DNA of 64,000 nt, taken from the NCBI RefSeq assembly GCF_011683915.1, contig NZ_JAAQPH010000024.1, forward strand, positions 1 through 64,000, read 5' to 3'. Numbering within the stretch: the stretch's first letter is position 1; every line of letters begins with the position of its first letter. Made by a program: the position numbers and the translations under genes. This stretch comes from Pelagibius litoralis (GTDB lineage Bacteria > Pseudomonadota > Alphaproteobacteria > Kiloniellales > Kiloniellaceae). Shown here one piece after another: positions 37,014-44,753 of the stretch. The notes under the pieces were generated by a model. It had not been told where the DNA came from, did not search any database, and saw only the letters and a program-made list of their open reading frames with translations.

Positions 37014-37122
37014 CGTGTTTTCGACTTACGTCGAAGCGGTTCCAGCCCGCTCCCCCTCCCTGCCATCCATAGGATACTGGCGTTGGGTGGCAGGGAGGGG
37101 GAGCGGGCCGGTGCCGTCAATC
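37014..37122. repeat. Family B palindromic element, copy 2
   Basis: It has the TTTTCGACTTACGTCGAA core at 37018-37035, a perfect 21-bp inverted repeat (37045-37065 with 37088-37108) of GCCCGCTCCCCCTCCC-type sequence, and the end GGTGCCGTCAA (37110-37120), as in the copy at 6181. It starts at the stop codon of the upstream glycosyltransferase gene and lies 18 bases before the next gene, between two genes that form a functional pair. Confidence 0.85.
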
Positions 37123-37139
37123 CCAGAGAGACGTAGACC

Positions 37140-37748
37140 GTGACCGACTTGCAGAAACATCTCGTGGTCATGGCGCGGGCGCCGCGTCTGGGAACGGTGA
37201 AGCGGCGCCTGGCGCGGGACATCGGTACCGTCGGGGCTTTGCGGTTTTACCGCGGCCATACGGCGGGCCTGCTGCGCGACCTCTCGGCCGATCCACGCTG
37301 GCGGCTCTGGTTGGCGGTTACGCCGGACTCAGCGGCTTTGTCGGGCCGCGGGCTCTGGCCTTTCCACGGCGATTTGTTGCCGCAGGGCCGGGGCGATCTG
37401 GGCCGCCGCATGGGCCGGCTTTTCGAGACCCTGCCGCCCGGGCCGCTGGTGATGATCGGCAGCGACATTCCCGGTATCACGCGCGCCCACATCGGCGGGG
37501 CTTTCAAAAGCCTGGGCGCGGCGGACTGGGTCTTCGGCCCGGCGGAGGACGGCGGTTACTGGCTGGTCGGCGCCCGGCGGCGGCCGGTTGTCCGCCCCCC
37601 TTTCGACGGCGTGCGCTGGTCCAGCGCCGCCACCCTCGACGATACCCTGGCGAACCTGAAGGATGTCCGGGTGGCTTTGCTGGACCGGTTGCGCGATGTC
37701 GATACCGGGGCCGATCTCCAACTCCTGAGAGATCAGGCGGCGCGGTAG
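37140..37748 (+). CDS. TIGR04282/DUF2064-family glycosyltransferase
   Basis: The 202-residue nucleotidyl/glycosyltransferase-like protein. Diagnostic stretches are VVMARAPRLGTVKRRLARDI at the N terminus, GRRMGRLFETLPPGPLVMIG, SDIPGITRAHI and FGPAEDGGYWLVGARR. It is the usual partner of the TIGR04283 family upstream and the two probably build one sugar-containing product. Start GTG 37140. Its last 16 bases overlap the 3' end of the old yellow enzyme gene on the other strand. Confidence 0.85.
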   Translation: MTDLQKHLVVMARAPRLGTVKRRLARDIGTVGALRFYRGHTAGLLRDLSADPRWRLWLAVTPDSAALSGRGLWPFHGDLLPQGRGDLGRRMGRLFETLPPGPLVMIGSDIPGITRAHIGGAFKSLGAADWVFGPAEDGGYWLVGARRRPVVRPPFDGVRWSSAATLDDTLANLKDVRVALLDRLRDVDTGADLQLLRDQAAR

Positions 37749-38827
37749 CGCTCCAGCCAGTGGGCATAGGGCGCGGGCAGGGTCCAGGACGGTTTGTCGA
37801 TGCCCAGGGTGCGGGCGGCGTCGTAAGGCCAGTGCGGATTTGCCAGCAGCGCCCGGCCCAGCATGACCAGGTCCACCTTGTTTTCACGGATCATCTGGTC
37901 CGCCTGTTGGGGGTCGCTGATGTACCAGCTCGTGGCCGTCGGGATTTTCGCTTCGCTGCGCAGACGCTCGGCAAGCGGCGCCATGAAGCCGGGGCCCCAG
38001 GGGATGTCGGCGCCGGGGATCGAAAAGCCGAGACTGACATCGATCAGGTCGAGGCCCAGCCCGGCAAGGCGCCGCACCAGTTCGGTCGCTTCGTCCACCG
38101 TCTCCTCGCGGCCGTCGAATTCGATGACGCCCAGGCGCACGGTCAGGGGCAGATTCTGCGGCCAGACTTCCCGTACCGCCGCGAAGGTCTCAGTCAGGAA
38201 GCGGATGCGATTTTCAAAGCTGCCGCCGTAGTCGTCGTCGCGCTGGTTGGAGTGCGGCGACAAAAACGACTGGGCGAGATAGCCATGGGCGAAATGCAGT
38301 TCCAGCCATTCGAAGCCGGCCTGCCGGGCGCGCTCCGCCGCTGCGACGTAGTCCCGCTGCACCTTGAGGATGTCGTCCTTGGTCATCGCCGTCGGGCGGC
38401 GCGGAAGGTTGGCGCCGAAGGGCAGGGCGGAGGGGGCGAGCGGCTGCCAGGCGCGGGGGTCGTCTTCGGCCATATGATCGTCGCCTTCCCAGGGCCGGTT
38501 GGCGCTGGCTTTGCGGCCGGCATGGGCAATCTGGATTCCCGGCACCGCCCCGGCCGCCTTGATCGACCGGACGGCGGGCGCAAAGGCCTCGGCCTGCCGG
38601 TTCGACCACAGGCCGGCGCAGCCCGGTGTGATGCGGCCTTCGGGTGAGACGGCGGTGGCCTCGGCAATCACCAGGCCGGCGCCGCCGCGGGCCAGGCTGT
38701 CGAGATGGGTGTAATGCCAGGCGTTGATCACGCCGTCCTCGGCCGAGTACTGGCACATGGGCGAGACCGCGATGCGGTTGCGCAGCGTAACGTCTTTCAG
38801 GGTAAAGGGATCGAAGAGCGACGACAT
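37733..38827 (-). CDS. Old yellow enzyme, NADH:flavin oxidoreductase (YqjM-like)
   Basis: The 364-residue FMN TIM barrel reduces activated C=C bonds, and some members reduce nitro compounds. FMN and substrate residues are in RNRIAVSPMCQYSAEDGVIN (with the YqjM-type Cys), IQIAHAGRKAS and LELHFAHGYLAQSFLSPHSN; the active-site Tyr region and VMLGRALLANPHWP are also typical. It is divergent from an ArsR gene across a perfect palindrome, which suggests control by that regulator. Confidence 0.92.
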   Translation of the reverse strand: MSSLFDPFTLKDVTLRNRIAVSPMCQYSAEDGVINAWHYTHLDSLARGGAGLVIAEATAVSPEGRITPGCAGLWSNRQAEAFAPAVRSIKAAGAVPGIQIAHAGRKASANRPWEGDDHMAEDDPRAWQPLAPSALPFGANLPRRPTAMTKDDILKVQRDYVAAAERARQAGFEWLELHFAHGYLAQSFLSPHSNQRDDDYGGSFENRIRFLTETFAAVREVWPQNLPLTVRLGVIEFDGREETVDEATELVRRLAGLGLDLIDVSLGFSIPGADIPWGPGFMAPLAERLRSEAKIPTATSWYISDPQQADQMIRENKVDLVMLGRALLANPHWPYDAARTLGIDKPSWTLPAPYAHWLERYRAA

Positions 38828-38905
38828 CTGGGGGGTCCCCTGGTGTTGGGCTGTCCTGCCGGAGGCTTGCGAAATCAGGCGGAAAGCCTATATTTTACTC
38901 AGAAG

Positions 38906-38937
38906 TTCGGTAGTTCGAAATTAATCGAACTACCGAA
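38906..38937. promoter_or_regulatory. Perfect 13-bp inverted-repeat operator between OYE and ArsR genes
   Basis: TTCGGTAGTTCGA (38906-38918), spacer AATTAA, then TCGAACTACCGAA (38925-38937). On each strand an AT-rich -10-like hexamer (AATATA at 38937-38942 for the ArsR gene; TAAAAT at 38892-38897 for the OYE gene) lies at about 17 bases from a TTCGAA sequence inside the palindrome, so one bound dimer would block both promoters. Confidence 0.75.
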
Positions 38938-38967
38938 ATATAGGGGCATAGACCTGAGGTTCAAGGC

Positions 38968-39282
38968 ATGAGGGCGATGCGGCATCCAAGGCCGGAGGAT
39001 ATTGAGCTGGCGCGCGTGCTCCATGCGCTCAGCGATCCGGTGCGCCTGGACGTGGTGCGTCAGTTGGACCGTGAGGGCGAGGCAACCTGCGCGGCGCTGG
39101 ACTGTGGGCGGCCGAAGTCGAGCATGTCGCATCATTTCCGGGTGCTGCGCGACGCCGGTGTTCTGCGGACCCGCACCGACGGCACGACTCATATGAACGA
39201 GCTTCGGCGCGCCGAGCTCGACAGCTTGTTTCCCGGGCTGTTGCAGGCTGTGCTGACGGCGCCCGAACGCGGCGCCGCCTGA
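38968..39282 (+). CDS. ArsR-family regulator, probable repressor of the OYE gene
   Basis: 104 residues with the winged helix (LARVLHALSDPVRLDVVRQL then CGRPKSSMSHHFRVLRDAGV) and a short C-terminal dimer helix. Cys46 and Cys53 could be redox- or electrophile-sensing, as in relatives that regulate old yellow enzymes; this is inference. Start ATG 38968 follows GAGG at 38956-38959. It is divergent from the OYE gene across the palindrome 38906-38937. Confidence 0.87.
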   Translation: MRAMRHPRPEDIELARVLHALSDPVRLDVVRQLDREGEATCAALDCGRPKSSMSHHFRVLRDAGVLRTRTDGTTHMNELRRAELDSLFPGLLQAVLTAPERGAA

Positions 39283-39315
39283 AGCGTTGGTCAGTTGCCT
39301 CGAACAGCGGCCAGA

Positions 39316-40011
39316 TCAGCGAAAGGTGGCGATCTCTTCCAGCGGCTTCTTGATCTTGGCGTGCTTGGGCACGGTGGCGTCTTTTGCGGCGTGGCCGGTA
39401 ACCAGGATCATGTAGGGCTTTTCATTCTCCGGGCGCCCGCAGATGTCGTTCAGGAAGCGCATCGGATTGGGCGTGTGGGTCAGGGTCGCCAGCCCGGCGC
39501 AGTGCAGGGCCGTGATCAGCATGCCGGTGGCGATGCCGACCGATTCGTTGATGTAGTAGTTCTTCACGATCTTGCGCTCGGCGGAGACGCCGTAGCGCTC
39601 GGCGAAGATCACGATCAGCCAGGGCGCGGTCTCCAAGAAGGGCTTCTCATCGTCGGTGCCGAGCGGCGCCAGGGCCGAGAGCCAGTCGTCGCCCGCCTTG
39701 CCGTCATAGAACGTCTTTTCTTCGGCCTCTGCCGCCTCGCGAATCTGTTTCTTCATGGCAGGATCGCCGACCGCCACGAAATGCCAGGGCTGCCGGTTGG
39801 CGCCGCTGGGTGCGCGCCCCGCCGCCAGGATGCAATCCTCGATCACACTGCGCGGCACCGGTGTGGGCGCGAAATCGCGGATTGAATGGCGGGTTTTCAT
39901 TTCCTCCAGAAATTCCGCCGCCCGCTCGGCCATTTCCGCATCGCTGAAGCTGCGCGGATCGGGCAGGGGGATCGCTTCGTAGGCAGGGGCGGCGAGGCTG
40001 GCATCACTCAT
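39316..40011 (-). CDS. Nitroreductase-fold flavoprotein, iodotyrosine-deiodinase-like
   Basis: 231 residues of the FMN nitroreductase fold. RRHSIR-type and [20 protein letters not shown] segments bind FMN. Its closest match in memory is iodotyrosine deiodinase: [47 protein letters not shown] and DATVP near the end. Glu98, Tyr102 and Lys123 have exactly the spacing (4 and 25) of the zwitterion-binding Glu, Tyr and Lys of the mammalian enzyme. It may thus remove halogen from halotyrosines. ATG 40011 is preferred to 40017 because GGAG lies 7 bases before it. Confidence 0.8.
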   Translation of the reverse strand: MSDASLAAPAYEAIPLPDPRSFSDAEMAERAAEFLEEMKTRHSIRDFAPTPVPRSVIEDCILAAGRAPSGANRQPWHFVAVGDPAMKKQIREAAEAEEKTFYDGKAGDDWLSALAPLGTDDEKPFLETAPWLIVIFAERYGVSAERKIVKNYYINESVGIATGMLITALHCAGLATLTHTPNPMRFLNDICGRPENEKPYMILVTGHAAKDATVPKHAKIKKPLEEIATFR

Positions 40012-40162
40012 TTGCATGCTCCGGTTCCGGTGCCGCCGCCATGAAATGGCGGCACAACCTGCAGTAAAGCGTTTCGCCCGTTGATTTCAAAGGATAAAGG
40101 CGAATGCACGGGTTAACTTTTTACGCGGAAGGCCGCTTCGCGCCGGATTCGTCTTGGGGGAT

Positions 40163-40708
40163 TCAGCTCGCCGCCTTCAGGTGTTCCTTCAGGCGCGGCA
40201 TCAGTTCGACGAGGTTGCAGGGTTTGTGGCGGGAGTCGAGCTGGAACTTCAGAATCTCTTCCCAGCCGTCCTTGCAGGCCGAGGGCGAACCGGGCAGCGC
40301 GAAGAGGTAGGTACCGTCGGCGACACCGCCGATCGCGCGGCTCTGCATGGTCGAGGTGCCGACCTTCTGGTAGCTGATCCAGCGGAACAGTTCGCCGAAG
40401 CCCTCGATCTCTTTTTCCATCACCTGCTTGAAGGCCTCCGGCGTCACGTCGCGGCCGGTGACCCCGGTGCCGCCGGTGGTGATCACCACATCGACATCGG
40501 GATCTGCGATGTGGGCCTTCAGGGCGGCGACGATCTTGTCGCCGTCATCCGTGACGATTTGCCGCGCGGCGAGTTTGTGCCCATCGGCGGCGATCATCTC
40601 GACCAGGCGCTGGCCCGACTTGTCGTCCGCCAGCGTACGGCTGTCGGAGATGGTCAGGACGGCAATGTTTACAGGCAGGAAGGGCAGGCTTTCGTCAATT
40701 CTGGCCAT
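40163..40708 (-). CDS. moaB: Molybdenum cofactor biosynthesis protein B
   Basis: 181 residues of the MoaB/Mog fold: VNIAVLTISDSRTLADDKSG at the N terminus, VVITTGGTGVTGRDVTPEAF as the molybdopterin-binding loop, and FALPGSPSACKDGWEEI. It probably adenylates molybdopterin or has a related role. The start ATG lies inside the last 14 bases of the lytic transglycosylase gene, so the pair is coupled. Confidence 0.92.
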   Translation of the reverse strand: MARIDESLPFLPVNIAVLTISDSRTLADDKSGQRLVEMIAADGHKLAARQIVTDDGDKIVAALKAHIADPDVDVVITTGGTGVTGRDVTPEAFKQVMEKEIEGFGELFRWISYQKVGTSTMQSRAIGGVADGTYLFALPGSPSACKDGWEEILKFQLDSRHKPCNLVELMPRLKEHLKAAS

Positions 40709-42680
40709 ACAGTGCAACCTCGGCACGGGTTCCGTCCAAGGCTTCGTAGCGCGGCCAGTCGCCGCCCGCAAGTCGTTCCAGCGAGGGGGCCGGCTGGCCG
40801 AGACGCTGGCGGTAGATCCAGAGGTTGGTCAGCACCCGCTCGATAAAGAGGCGGGTTTCCTTCGACGGCAGGGCCTCGATGAAGAGCAGCGGGTCGTCGC
40901 CCGCCTTCATCCTGCGCGCCCACTTGCCGAGATTGCCGGGGCCGCCGTTGTAGGCGGTGGTCAGGCGGAAGAGGTCGCCCTGCACCCTTTCGTGGCGCAG
41001 CAGGTAGGCGATGTAGCGCTGGCCCAGCTCCATGTTCAGGCTGGGGTCGAACAGTTCGTTGCGCGCCTTGCCGCGGTAGCGCCGGTCACGGGCGATATAG
41101 CTGGCGGTGCGCGGCATCAACTGCATCAGGCCGCGCGCGCCGTCCGGGCTCTTGGCTTTGGTGTTGAAGCCCGATTCCTGGCGCATCAGCGCAAAAATCA
41201 GCGCGCGATCGACGGTGAAGCCGTTTTCCGGCTGCCAGGGCGGTATCGGGTAGAGCGCGGCGTCCAGGGCGCCGGGGGTCGCCTGATCGCTGCGCTGGCG
41301 TGCCAACTGGCTGCCCATGCGAAAGGCGAGGGAGGGCATGCGGGCGTGCTGCGCCAGGGCCAACAGAGCCTGGCTCATGCGCGGGTCGCCCCAGGAACCG
41401 GCCTTCACCAGTTCGCGCTCCGCCGCTTCGCTGTCGCCGACCTGCATCAGCGCCAGGGCGCGCGCGCCGACCGGGTTGTTCTTCAGCAGCGCCGCCATCT
41501 GCGGGTCCATCCGGTGGGACCCGAAGTCGAACTCGATCGGCATGCCCAGGGCGCGGCGCGCCAGCAGGCCATAAAAAGTATGGGGATAGAGCGCGGCGCG
41601 CTGCAGCAGCGGGCTGATCCGCTCCGGGCGCTGCAATCTCAGATTGGTTCGCGCGGCCCAGTAAGCGCCGGCGGCGATATTCCAACCGGGCGCCCGCTCG
41701 GCATTGCCGAGTATCTCAAAGAACGTTGCGGCGGATTCCAGGTCGCCGACCCGCCAGGCCGCCAGACCGGCGATCCAGTTGATCATCGGGGCCGCGGCAC
41801 CGGAGCGCCGTGCCGCGGCACTGGCGATGGCATAGGCGCGCTGCGATTGTCCATAATAGAACCAGCCGGAGGCGACCAGCACCCGGGCCTGGTCCAGTTC
41901 GACCTGGTCCAGCAGCTTCTGGGTCGATTTTTTGTTGAGCAGGTCTTCGGTGACGCTGAAGCGCTGGCGCAGCACGTTGTGGTGCACCTGGCGCAGCAGC
42001 TTGGCGACCTTACGCTTTGTCGCCTTGCTGCGTTTGCGCGGCGAAACGTAGTCGGTACTGACCCGCTTGCCGCCCGAGACGATGCCGCGGCCGGGGCTCA
42101 CCGGCGGCTGCGGGCGGCGGTAGTTGGCCGGGCGCCGCTTCAGCGCCAGCTTGTAGAGGCGCTGGGCCTGGGGATGGTCGGCGTAGCTGTCCATCCAGGC
42201 CTTCAGTTCCTTGTAGCGGGAACGATAGGCTGTGGGATGAAGGTAGCGTTGGGCCAGGACGTGGCCCATCAGCCGGCGGTCGCCCAAGCCCGCGATCAGC
42301 TTGTCGGCTTCCTTCCAGCGGCCCTTTTCCTGAAGCGCAAAGACCCGGCGGTAGCGGTCGGCGTCACCCGGCGACAGCACCGCCGGCAGGCCGTCCGGGC
42401 CCGGGACGATCCCGGCCGGCAGGGCGGCCGTTCCGCCCGGTTGACTCTGGATACTCGGATTTTTGGGTTGCAGATCGCCTGGCTGCAGAACCTGTGCGGC
42501 TGCGCCCGGTCCAAAACCCGGCACCGCACCCAGAAAGCCGGCAACGACGAAGGCAGCCGCCAGGCGCAGGCAGGCCGCCGCGCCGAGAAAACGCCCGACA
42601 TAAGCAAAAGAAGGCCGTGCCCGGGAAACAAGGGCACCGACCCGACTCCTAGATTGCACTGCGACCCCCGGTGTTTTCAT
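40695..42680 (-). CDS. slt: Soluble-type lytic murein transglycosylase
   Basis: The 661-residue periplasmic enzyme cleaves the MurNAc-GlcNAc bond with formation of anhydro-muropeptides. A hydrophobic segment near residues 36-58 is the signal or anchor. A long helical solenoid with a basic stretch near residue 215 precedes the SLT domain, whose catalytic Glu502 lies in FALMRQESGFNTKAKSPDGA, followed by RGLMQLMP and AYNGGPGNLGKW. Anhydro-muropeptides are the inducing signal for AmpR, so a link to ampC/ampR at 9-11 kb is plausible. It overlaps moaB. Confidence 0.92.
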   Translation of the reverse strand: MKTPGVAVQSRSRVGALVSRARPSFAYVGRFLGAAACLRLAAAFVVAGFLGAVPGFGPGAAAQVLQPGDLQPKNPSIQSQPGGTAALPAGIVPGPDGLPAVLSPGDADRYRRVFALQEKGRWKEADKLIAGLGDRRLMGHVLAQRYLHPTAYRSRYKELKAWMDSYADHPQAQRLYKLALKRRPANYRRPQPPVSPGRGIVSGGKRVSTDYVSPRKRSKATKRKVAKLLRQVHHNVLRQRFSVTEDLLNKKSTQKLLDQVELDQARVLVASGWFYYGQSQRAYAIASAAARRSGAAAPMINWIAGLAAWRVGDLESAATFFEILGNAERAPGWNIAAGAYWAARTNLRLQRPERISPLLQRAALYPHTFYGLLARRALGMPIEFDFGSHRMDPQMAALLKNNPVGARALALMQVGDSEAAERELVKAGSWGDPRMSQALLALAQHARMPSLAFRMGSQLARQRSDQATPGALDAALYPIPPWQPENGFTVDRALIFALMRQESGFNTKAKSPDGARGLMQLMPRTASYIARDRRYRGKARNELFDPSLNMELGQRYIAYLLRHERVQGDLFRLTTAYNGGPGNLGKWARRMKAGDDPLLFIEALPSKETRLFIERVLTNLWIYRQRLGQPAPSLERLAGGDWPRYEALDGTRAEVALYGQN

Positions 42681-42845
42681 AGCCCCGGTTTTCCGATGAC
42701 GTTAAACAAGCACTGATATGTCTGCAACTCCGCAGGCACCAGCAGGCCACGGCCGGGGTTAAATCGGCGTTAAGTATGGCTTTTTAGAGGCCATTGGAAA
42801 TCGGCAAGGAATCCAACGGGAATCTGGGAGGAATCGGCCCGCCTA

Positions 42846-42953
42846 GATCGGGTCATGTTTTGTCGAAACCACAAAGTGGTTCCGACAAAACATGTGAATC
42901 CGATCGACATCAAAGAGTTAGAGCAGATCCTGGTCGATGGATCTGCTCTAGGG
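42846..42953. repeat. Family D double-hairpin repeat at the 3' end of the UDG gene
   Basis: Two palindromes in a row. The first is a 19-bp stem with a single A-C mismatch (42854-42872 with 42876-42894, loop AAA). The second is a perfect 12-bp stem TAGAGCAGATCC (42919-42930 with 42939-42950, 8-base loop). The last arm supplies the TAG stop of the UDG gene. Part of it resembles the stem-loop after ampC. The surrounding gap 42681-42947 contains no gene. Confidence 0.8.
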
Positions 42954-43811
42954 GGCAAGGCCCTCGCGCTCCATGGCCTCGGCAAAGGCCAGCAGGTCCC
43001 GCCAGGCCTCGCGCTTTTGCGCTGGTTGGCGCAGCAGATAGGCCGGATGCAGGGTCGGCAGGGCAGGGATCGTTTCGCCCATCCGGGGGTGGCGATAGTC
43101 GTCCCAGCGGCCGCGCAGCCGCAGGATGCCCTCGCTTTTGTTCAGCAGCGTCTTGGCCGACATGCCGCCGGTGAGCAGCAGCAGCTTGGGGGCCAGCAGC
43201 TCGACCTGGCGTTCCAGGAAAGGCAGGCAGGCGGCGATTTCCGCCGGGGTCGGATTGCGGTTCCCCGGCGGGCGCCAATACAGCAGGTTGGTGATGTAGA
43301 CTTGGCTACGATCCAGGCCGATCGCGGCCAGCATGCGGTCGAGCATCTGCCCGGCCGGGCCGACGAAGGGTTTGCCCTGGCGGTCTTCCTGAGCGCCGGG
43401 GGCCTCGCCGATGATCATGATCCGGGCTTGCGGATTGCCGTCGTAGAGGCAGAGGTTGGTCGCTGTCGCCTTCAGGGGACAGCCGTCGAAACGCTCCAGT
43501 GCCTGACGGATTTCCTCAACCGAATTGGCGGCCTGGGCGAGGCGCTGGGCATCGGCCTGGGTTTCGCTGGCCGAGGCGAGACCCGGCGTAGGGCGCGGGC
43601 GCGGTGCCGGGCTCGCCGTCTTCGGCGTCATCGTTGCAGACTTCGGCGCCTGAGCCCCAGTCTGCAACGATGACGCCCGGGTCTGCCGCCGCGGGTCCGG
43701 CAGCGCGGTCCGGTCGAGCGGCACCTCGCCGACGGCTTCGTCGGCGCCGGCATCAATGAGCCACTGCAAGGCGGCCAAGCTTGCCGCAGGGTCCGGCTGT
43801 TGGCTGATCAT
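42948..43811 (-). CDS. Family-4 uracil-DNA glycosylase
   Basis: 287 residues. After a low-complexity N terminus, the glycosylase domain has [33 protein letters not shown] (motif A), [20 protein letters not shown] and [20 protein letters not shown]. Family 4 enzymes carry a [4Fe-4S] cluster and remove uracil from DNA. Start ATG 43811; an upstream extension to 43868 is not supported. The stop codon lies inside a family D repeat. Confidence 0.9.
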   Translation of the reverse strand: MISQQPDPAASLAALQWLIDAGADEAVGEVPLDRTALPDPRRQTRASSLQTGAQAPKSATMTPKTASPAPRPRPTPGLASASETQADAQRLAQAANSVEEIRQALERFDGCPLKATATNLCLYDGNPQARIMIIGEAPGAQEDRQGKPFVGPAGQMLDRMLAAIGLDRSQVYITNLLYWRPPGNRNPTPAEIAACLPFLERQVELLAPKLLLLTGGMSAKTLLNKSEGILRLRGRWDDYRHPRMGETIPALPTLHPAYLLRQPAQKREAWRDLLAFAEAMEREGLAP

Positions 43812-43944
43812 GGGCAACGATAGCAGAGGCGGCGGCCCGCCGAAAAGCCCGCCGGTCTGAAAGCCCAACGGCCGGAAAGTCTGCCGGGGGTGAGACGGGC
43901 TTGGAAAATGCTCTGCTGGAAGTATCGTCTAGCGGAAGATCGGT

Positions 43945-44433
43945 CTAATGGAAGACGGGGGAGGCGAAGAGCACCACCATGATGTTGCCGATCAGCACGC
44001 TGAAGATCATGAAGATCAGCAGCGTGTAGCGATGAACGTTCGCCTCGCGCGATGATTTCACGGCGCGGACCGACTGGGCGTAGCTGGACAGGTGGCGGCC
44101 GATCTCGCGCAGTTTCTCCCGTTCGGTATTCTGCCAGGCCTGATAGAGCGCCAGTGTATAGATCGCCCCGCCGCTGCAGAGAAAGCTGATCGCGACGATC
44201 AGATTGACCAGCTGGGCATTGGTGGCGGCGAACTGGGAGGCAGCCATGAGCGCGCCGAACATCAGCAGGATGCCGCTCAGGGAGCGCCACTGGCGGGTCT
44301 TGGCATAGCGGATCGACTCCGTCGATTCGGCGTAGAGCATGCGCATTTCGGCATGGGTCAGCTCGTCCAGCGGGCTCGGATCGTTCTCGACCTCGCCTTC
44401 GTCGTCCTGCCTTGAAATCTCTTGTACGGCCAT
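43945..44433 (-). CDS. Conserved membrane protein of unknown function, three helices
   Basis: 162 residues: a charged N terminus, then membrane segments SLSGILLMFGALMAASQFAA, LVNLIVAISFLCSGGAIYTL and, at the C terminus, LLIFMIFSVLIGNIMVVLFA. The loop between the second and third contains EREKLREIGRHLSSYAQSVR. I do not recognise a named family. It is divergent from the ETF-QO gene and 133 bases upstream of the UDG gene in the same direction. Confidence 0.75.
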   Translation of the reverse strand: MAVQEISRQDDEGEVENDPSPLDELTHAEMRMLYAESTESIRYAKTRQWRSLSGILLMFGALMAASQFAATNAQLVNLIVAISFLCSGGAIYTLALYQAWQNTEREKLREIGRHLSSYAQSVRAVKSSREANVHRYTLLIFMIFSVLIGNIMVVLFASPVFH

Positions 44434-44753
44434 CTTTTCGGTTCTCCAGTGGCCGTAACATGGCCCGGAATGGTGAATTTTCGGTAAGGACGCACGTCTG
44501 GGCGCCTAAAACGGCGGTAAATGGCGAATAACGGGCGCGCCTGCTTTGCTTGGCCCCGGCCCCGGGTCTGTACTATGAAGACGGTCGTGCGATGCCGGGG
44601 AAACCTGTCGGAACGAAGGCAACCTTCCGTTCCGACACCAACAGGCAGAGCGAAACCATAAGGGCCCTGGATTTGGCCCGGCAGTGGCCTGACAAAGGGC
44701 CCGGGATTGATGGACCGGGGAAGAGCACCCCGGCGTTTGAGGAGTGAGAGATC
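44434..44753. other. Divergent intergenic region with a strong leader hairpin
   Basis: 320 bases without a gene. A possible plus-strand promoter is CTTGGC (44549-44554), 16 bases, TACTAT (44571-44576). A hairpin with 14 paired bases, one bulge and a CAA loop follows at 44606-44637 (TGTCGGAACGAAGG with its complement). There is no T tract. It lies in the presumed leader of the ETF-QO gene, 116 bases before its start. Confidence 0.5.
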
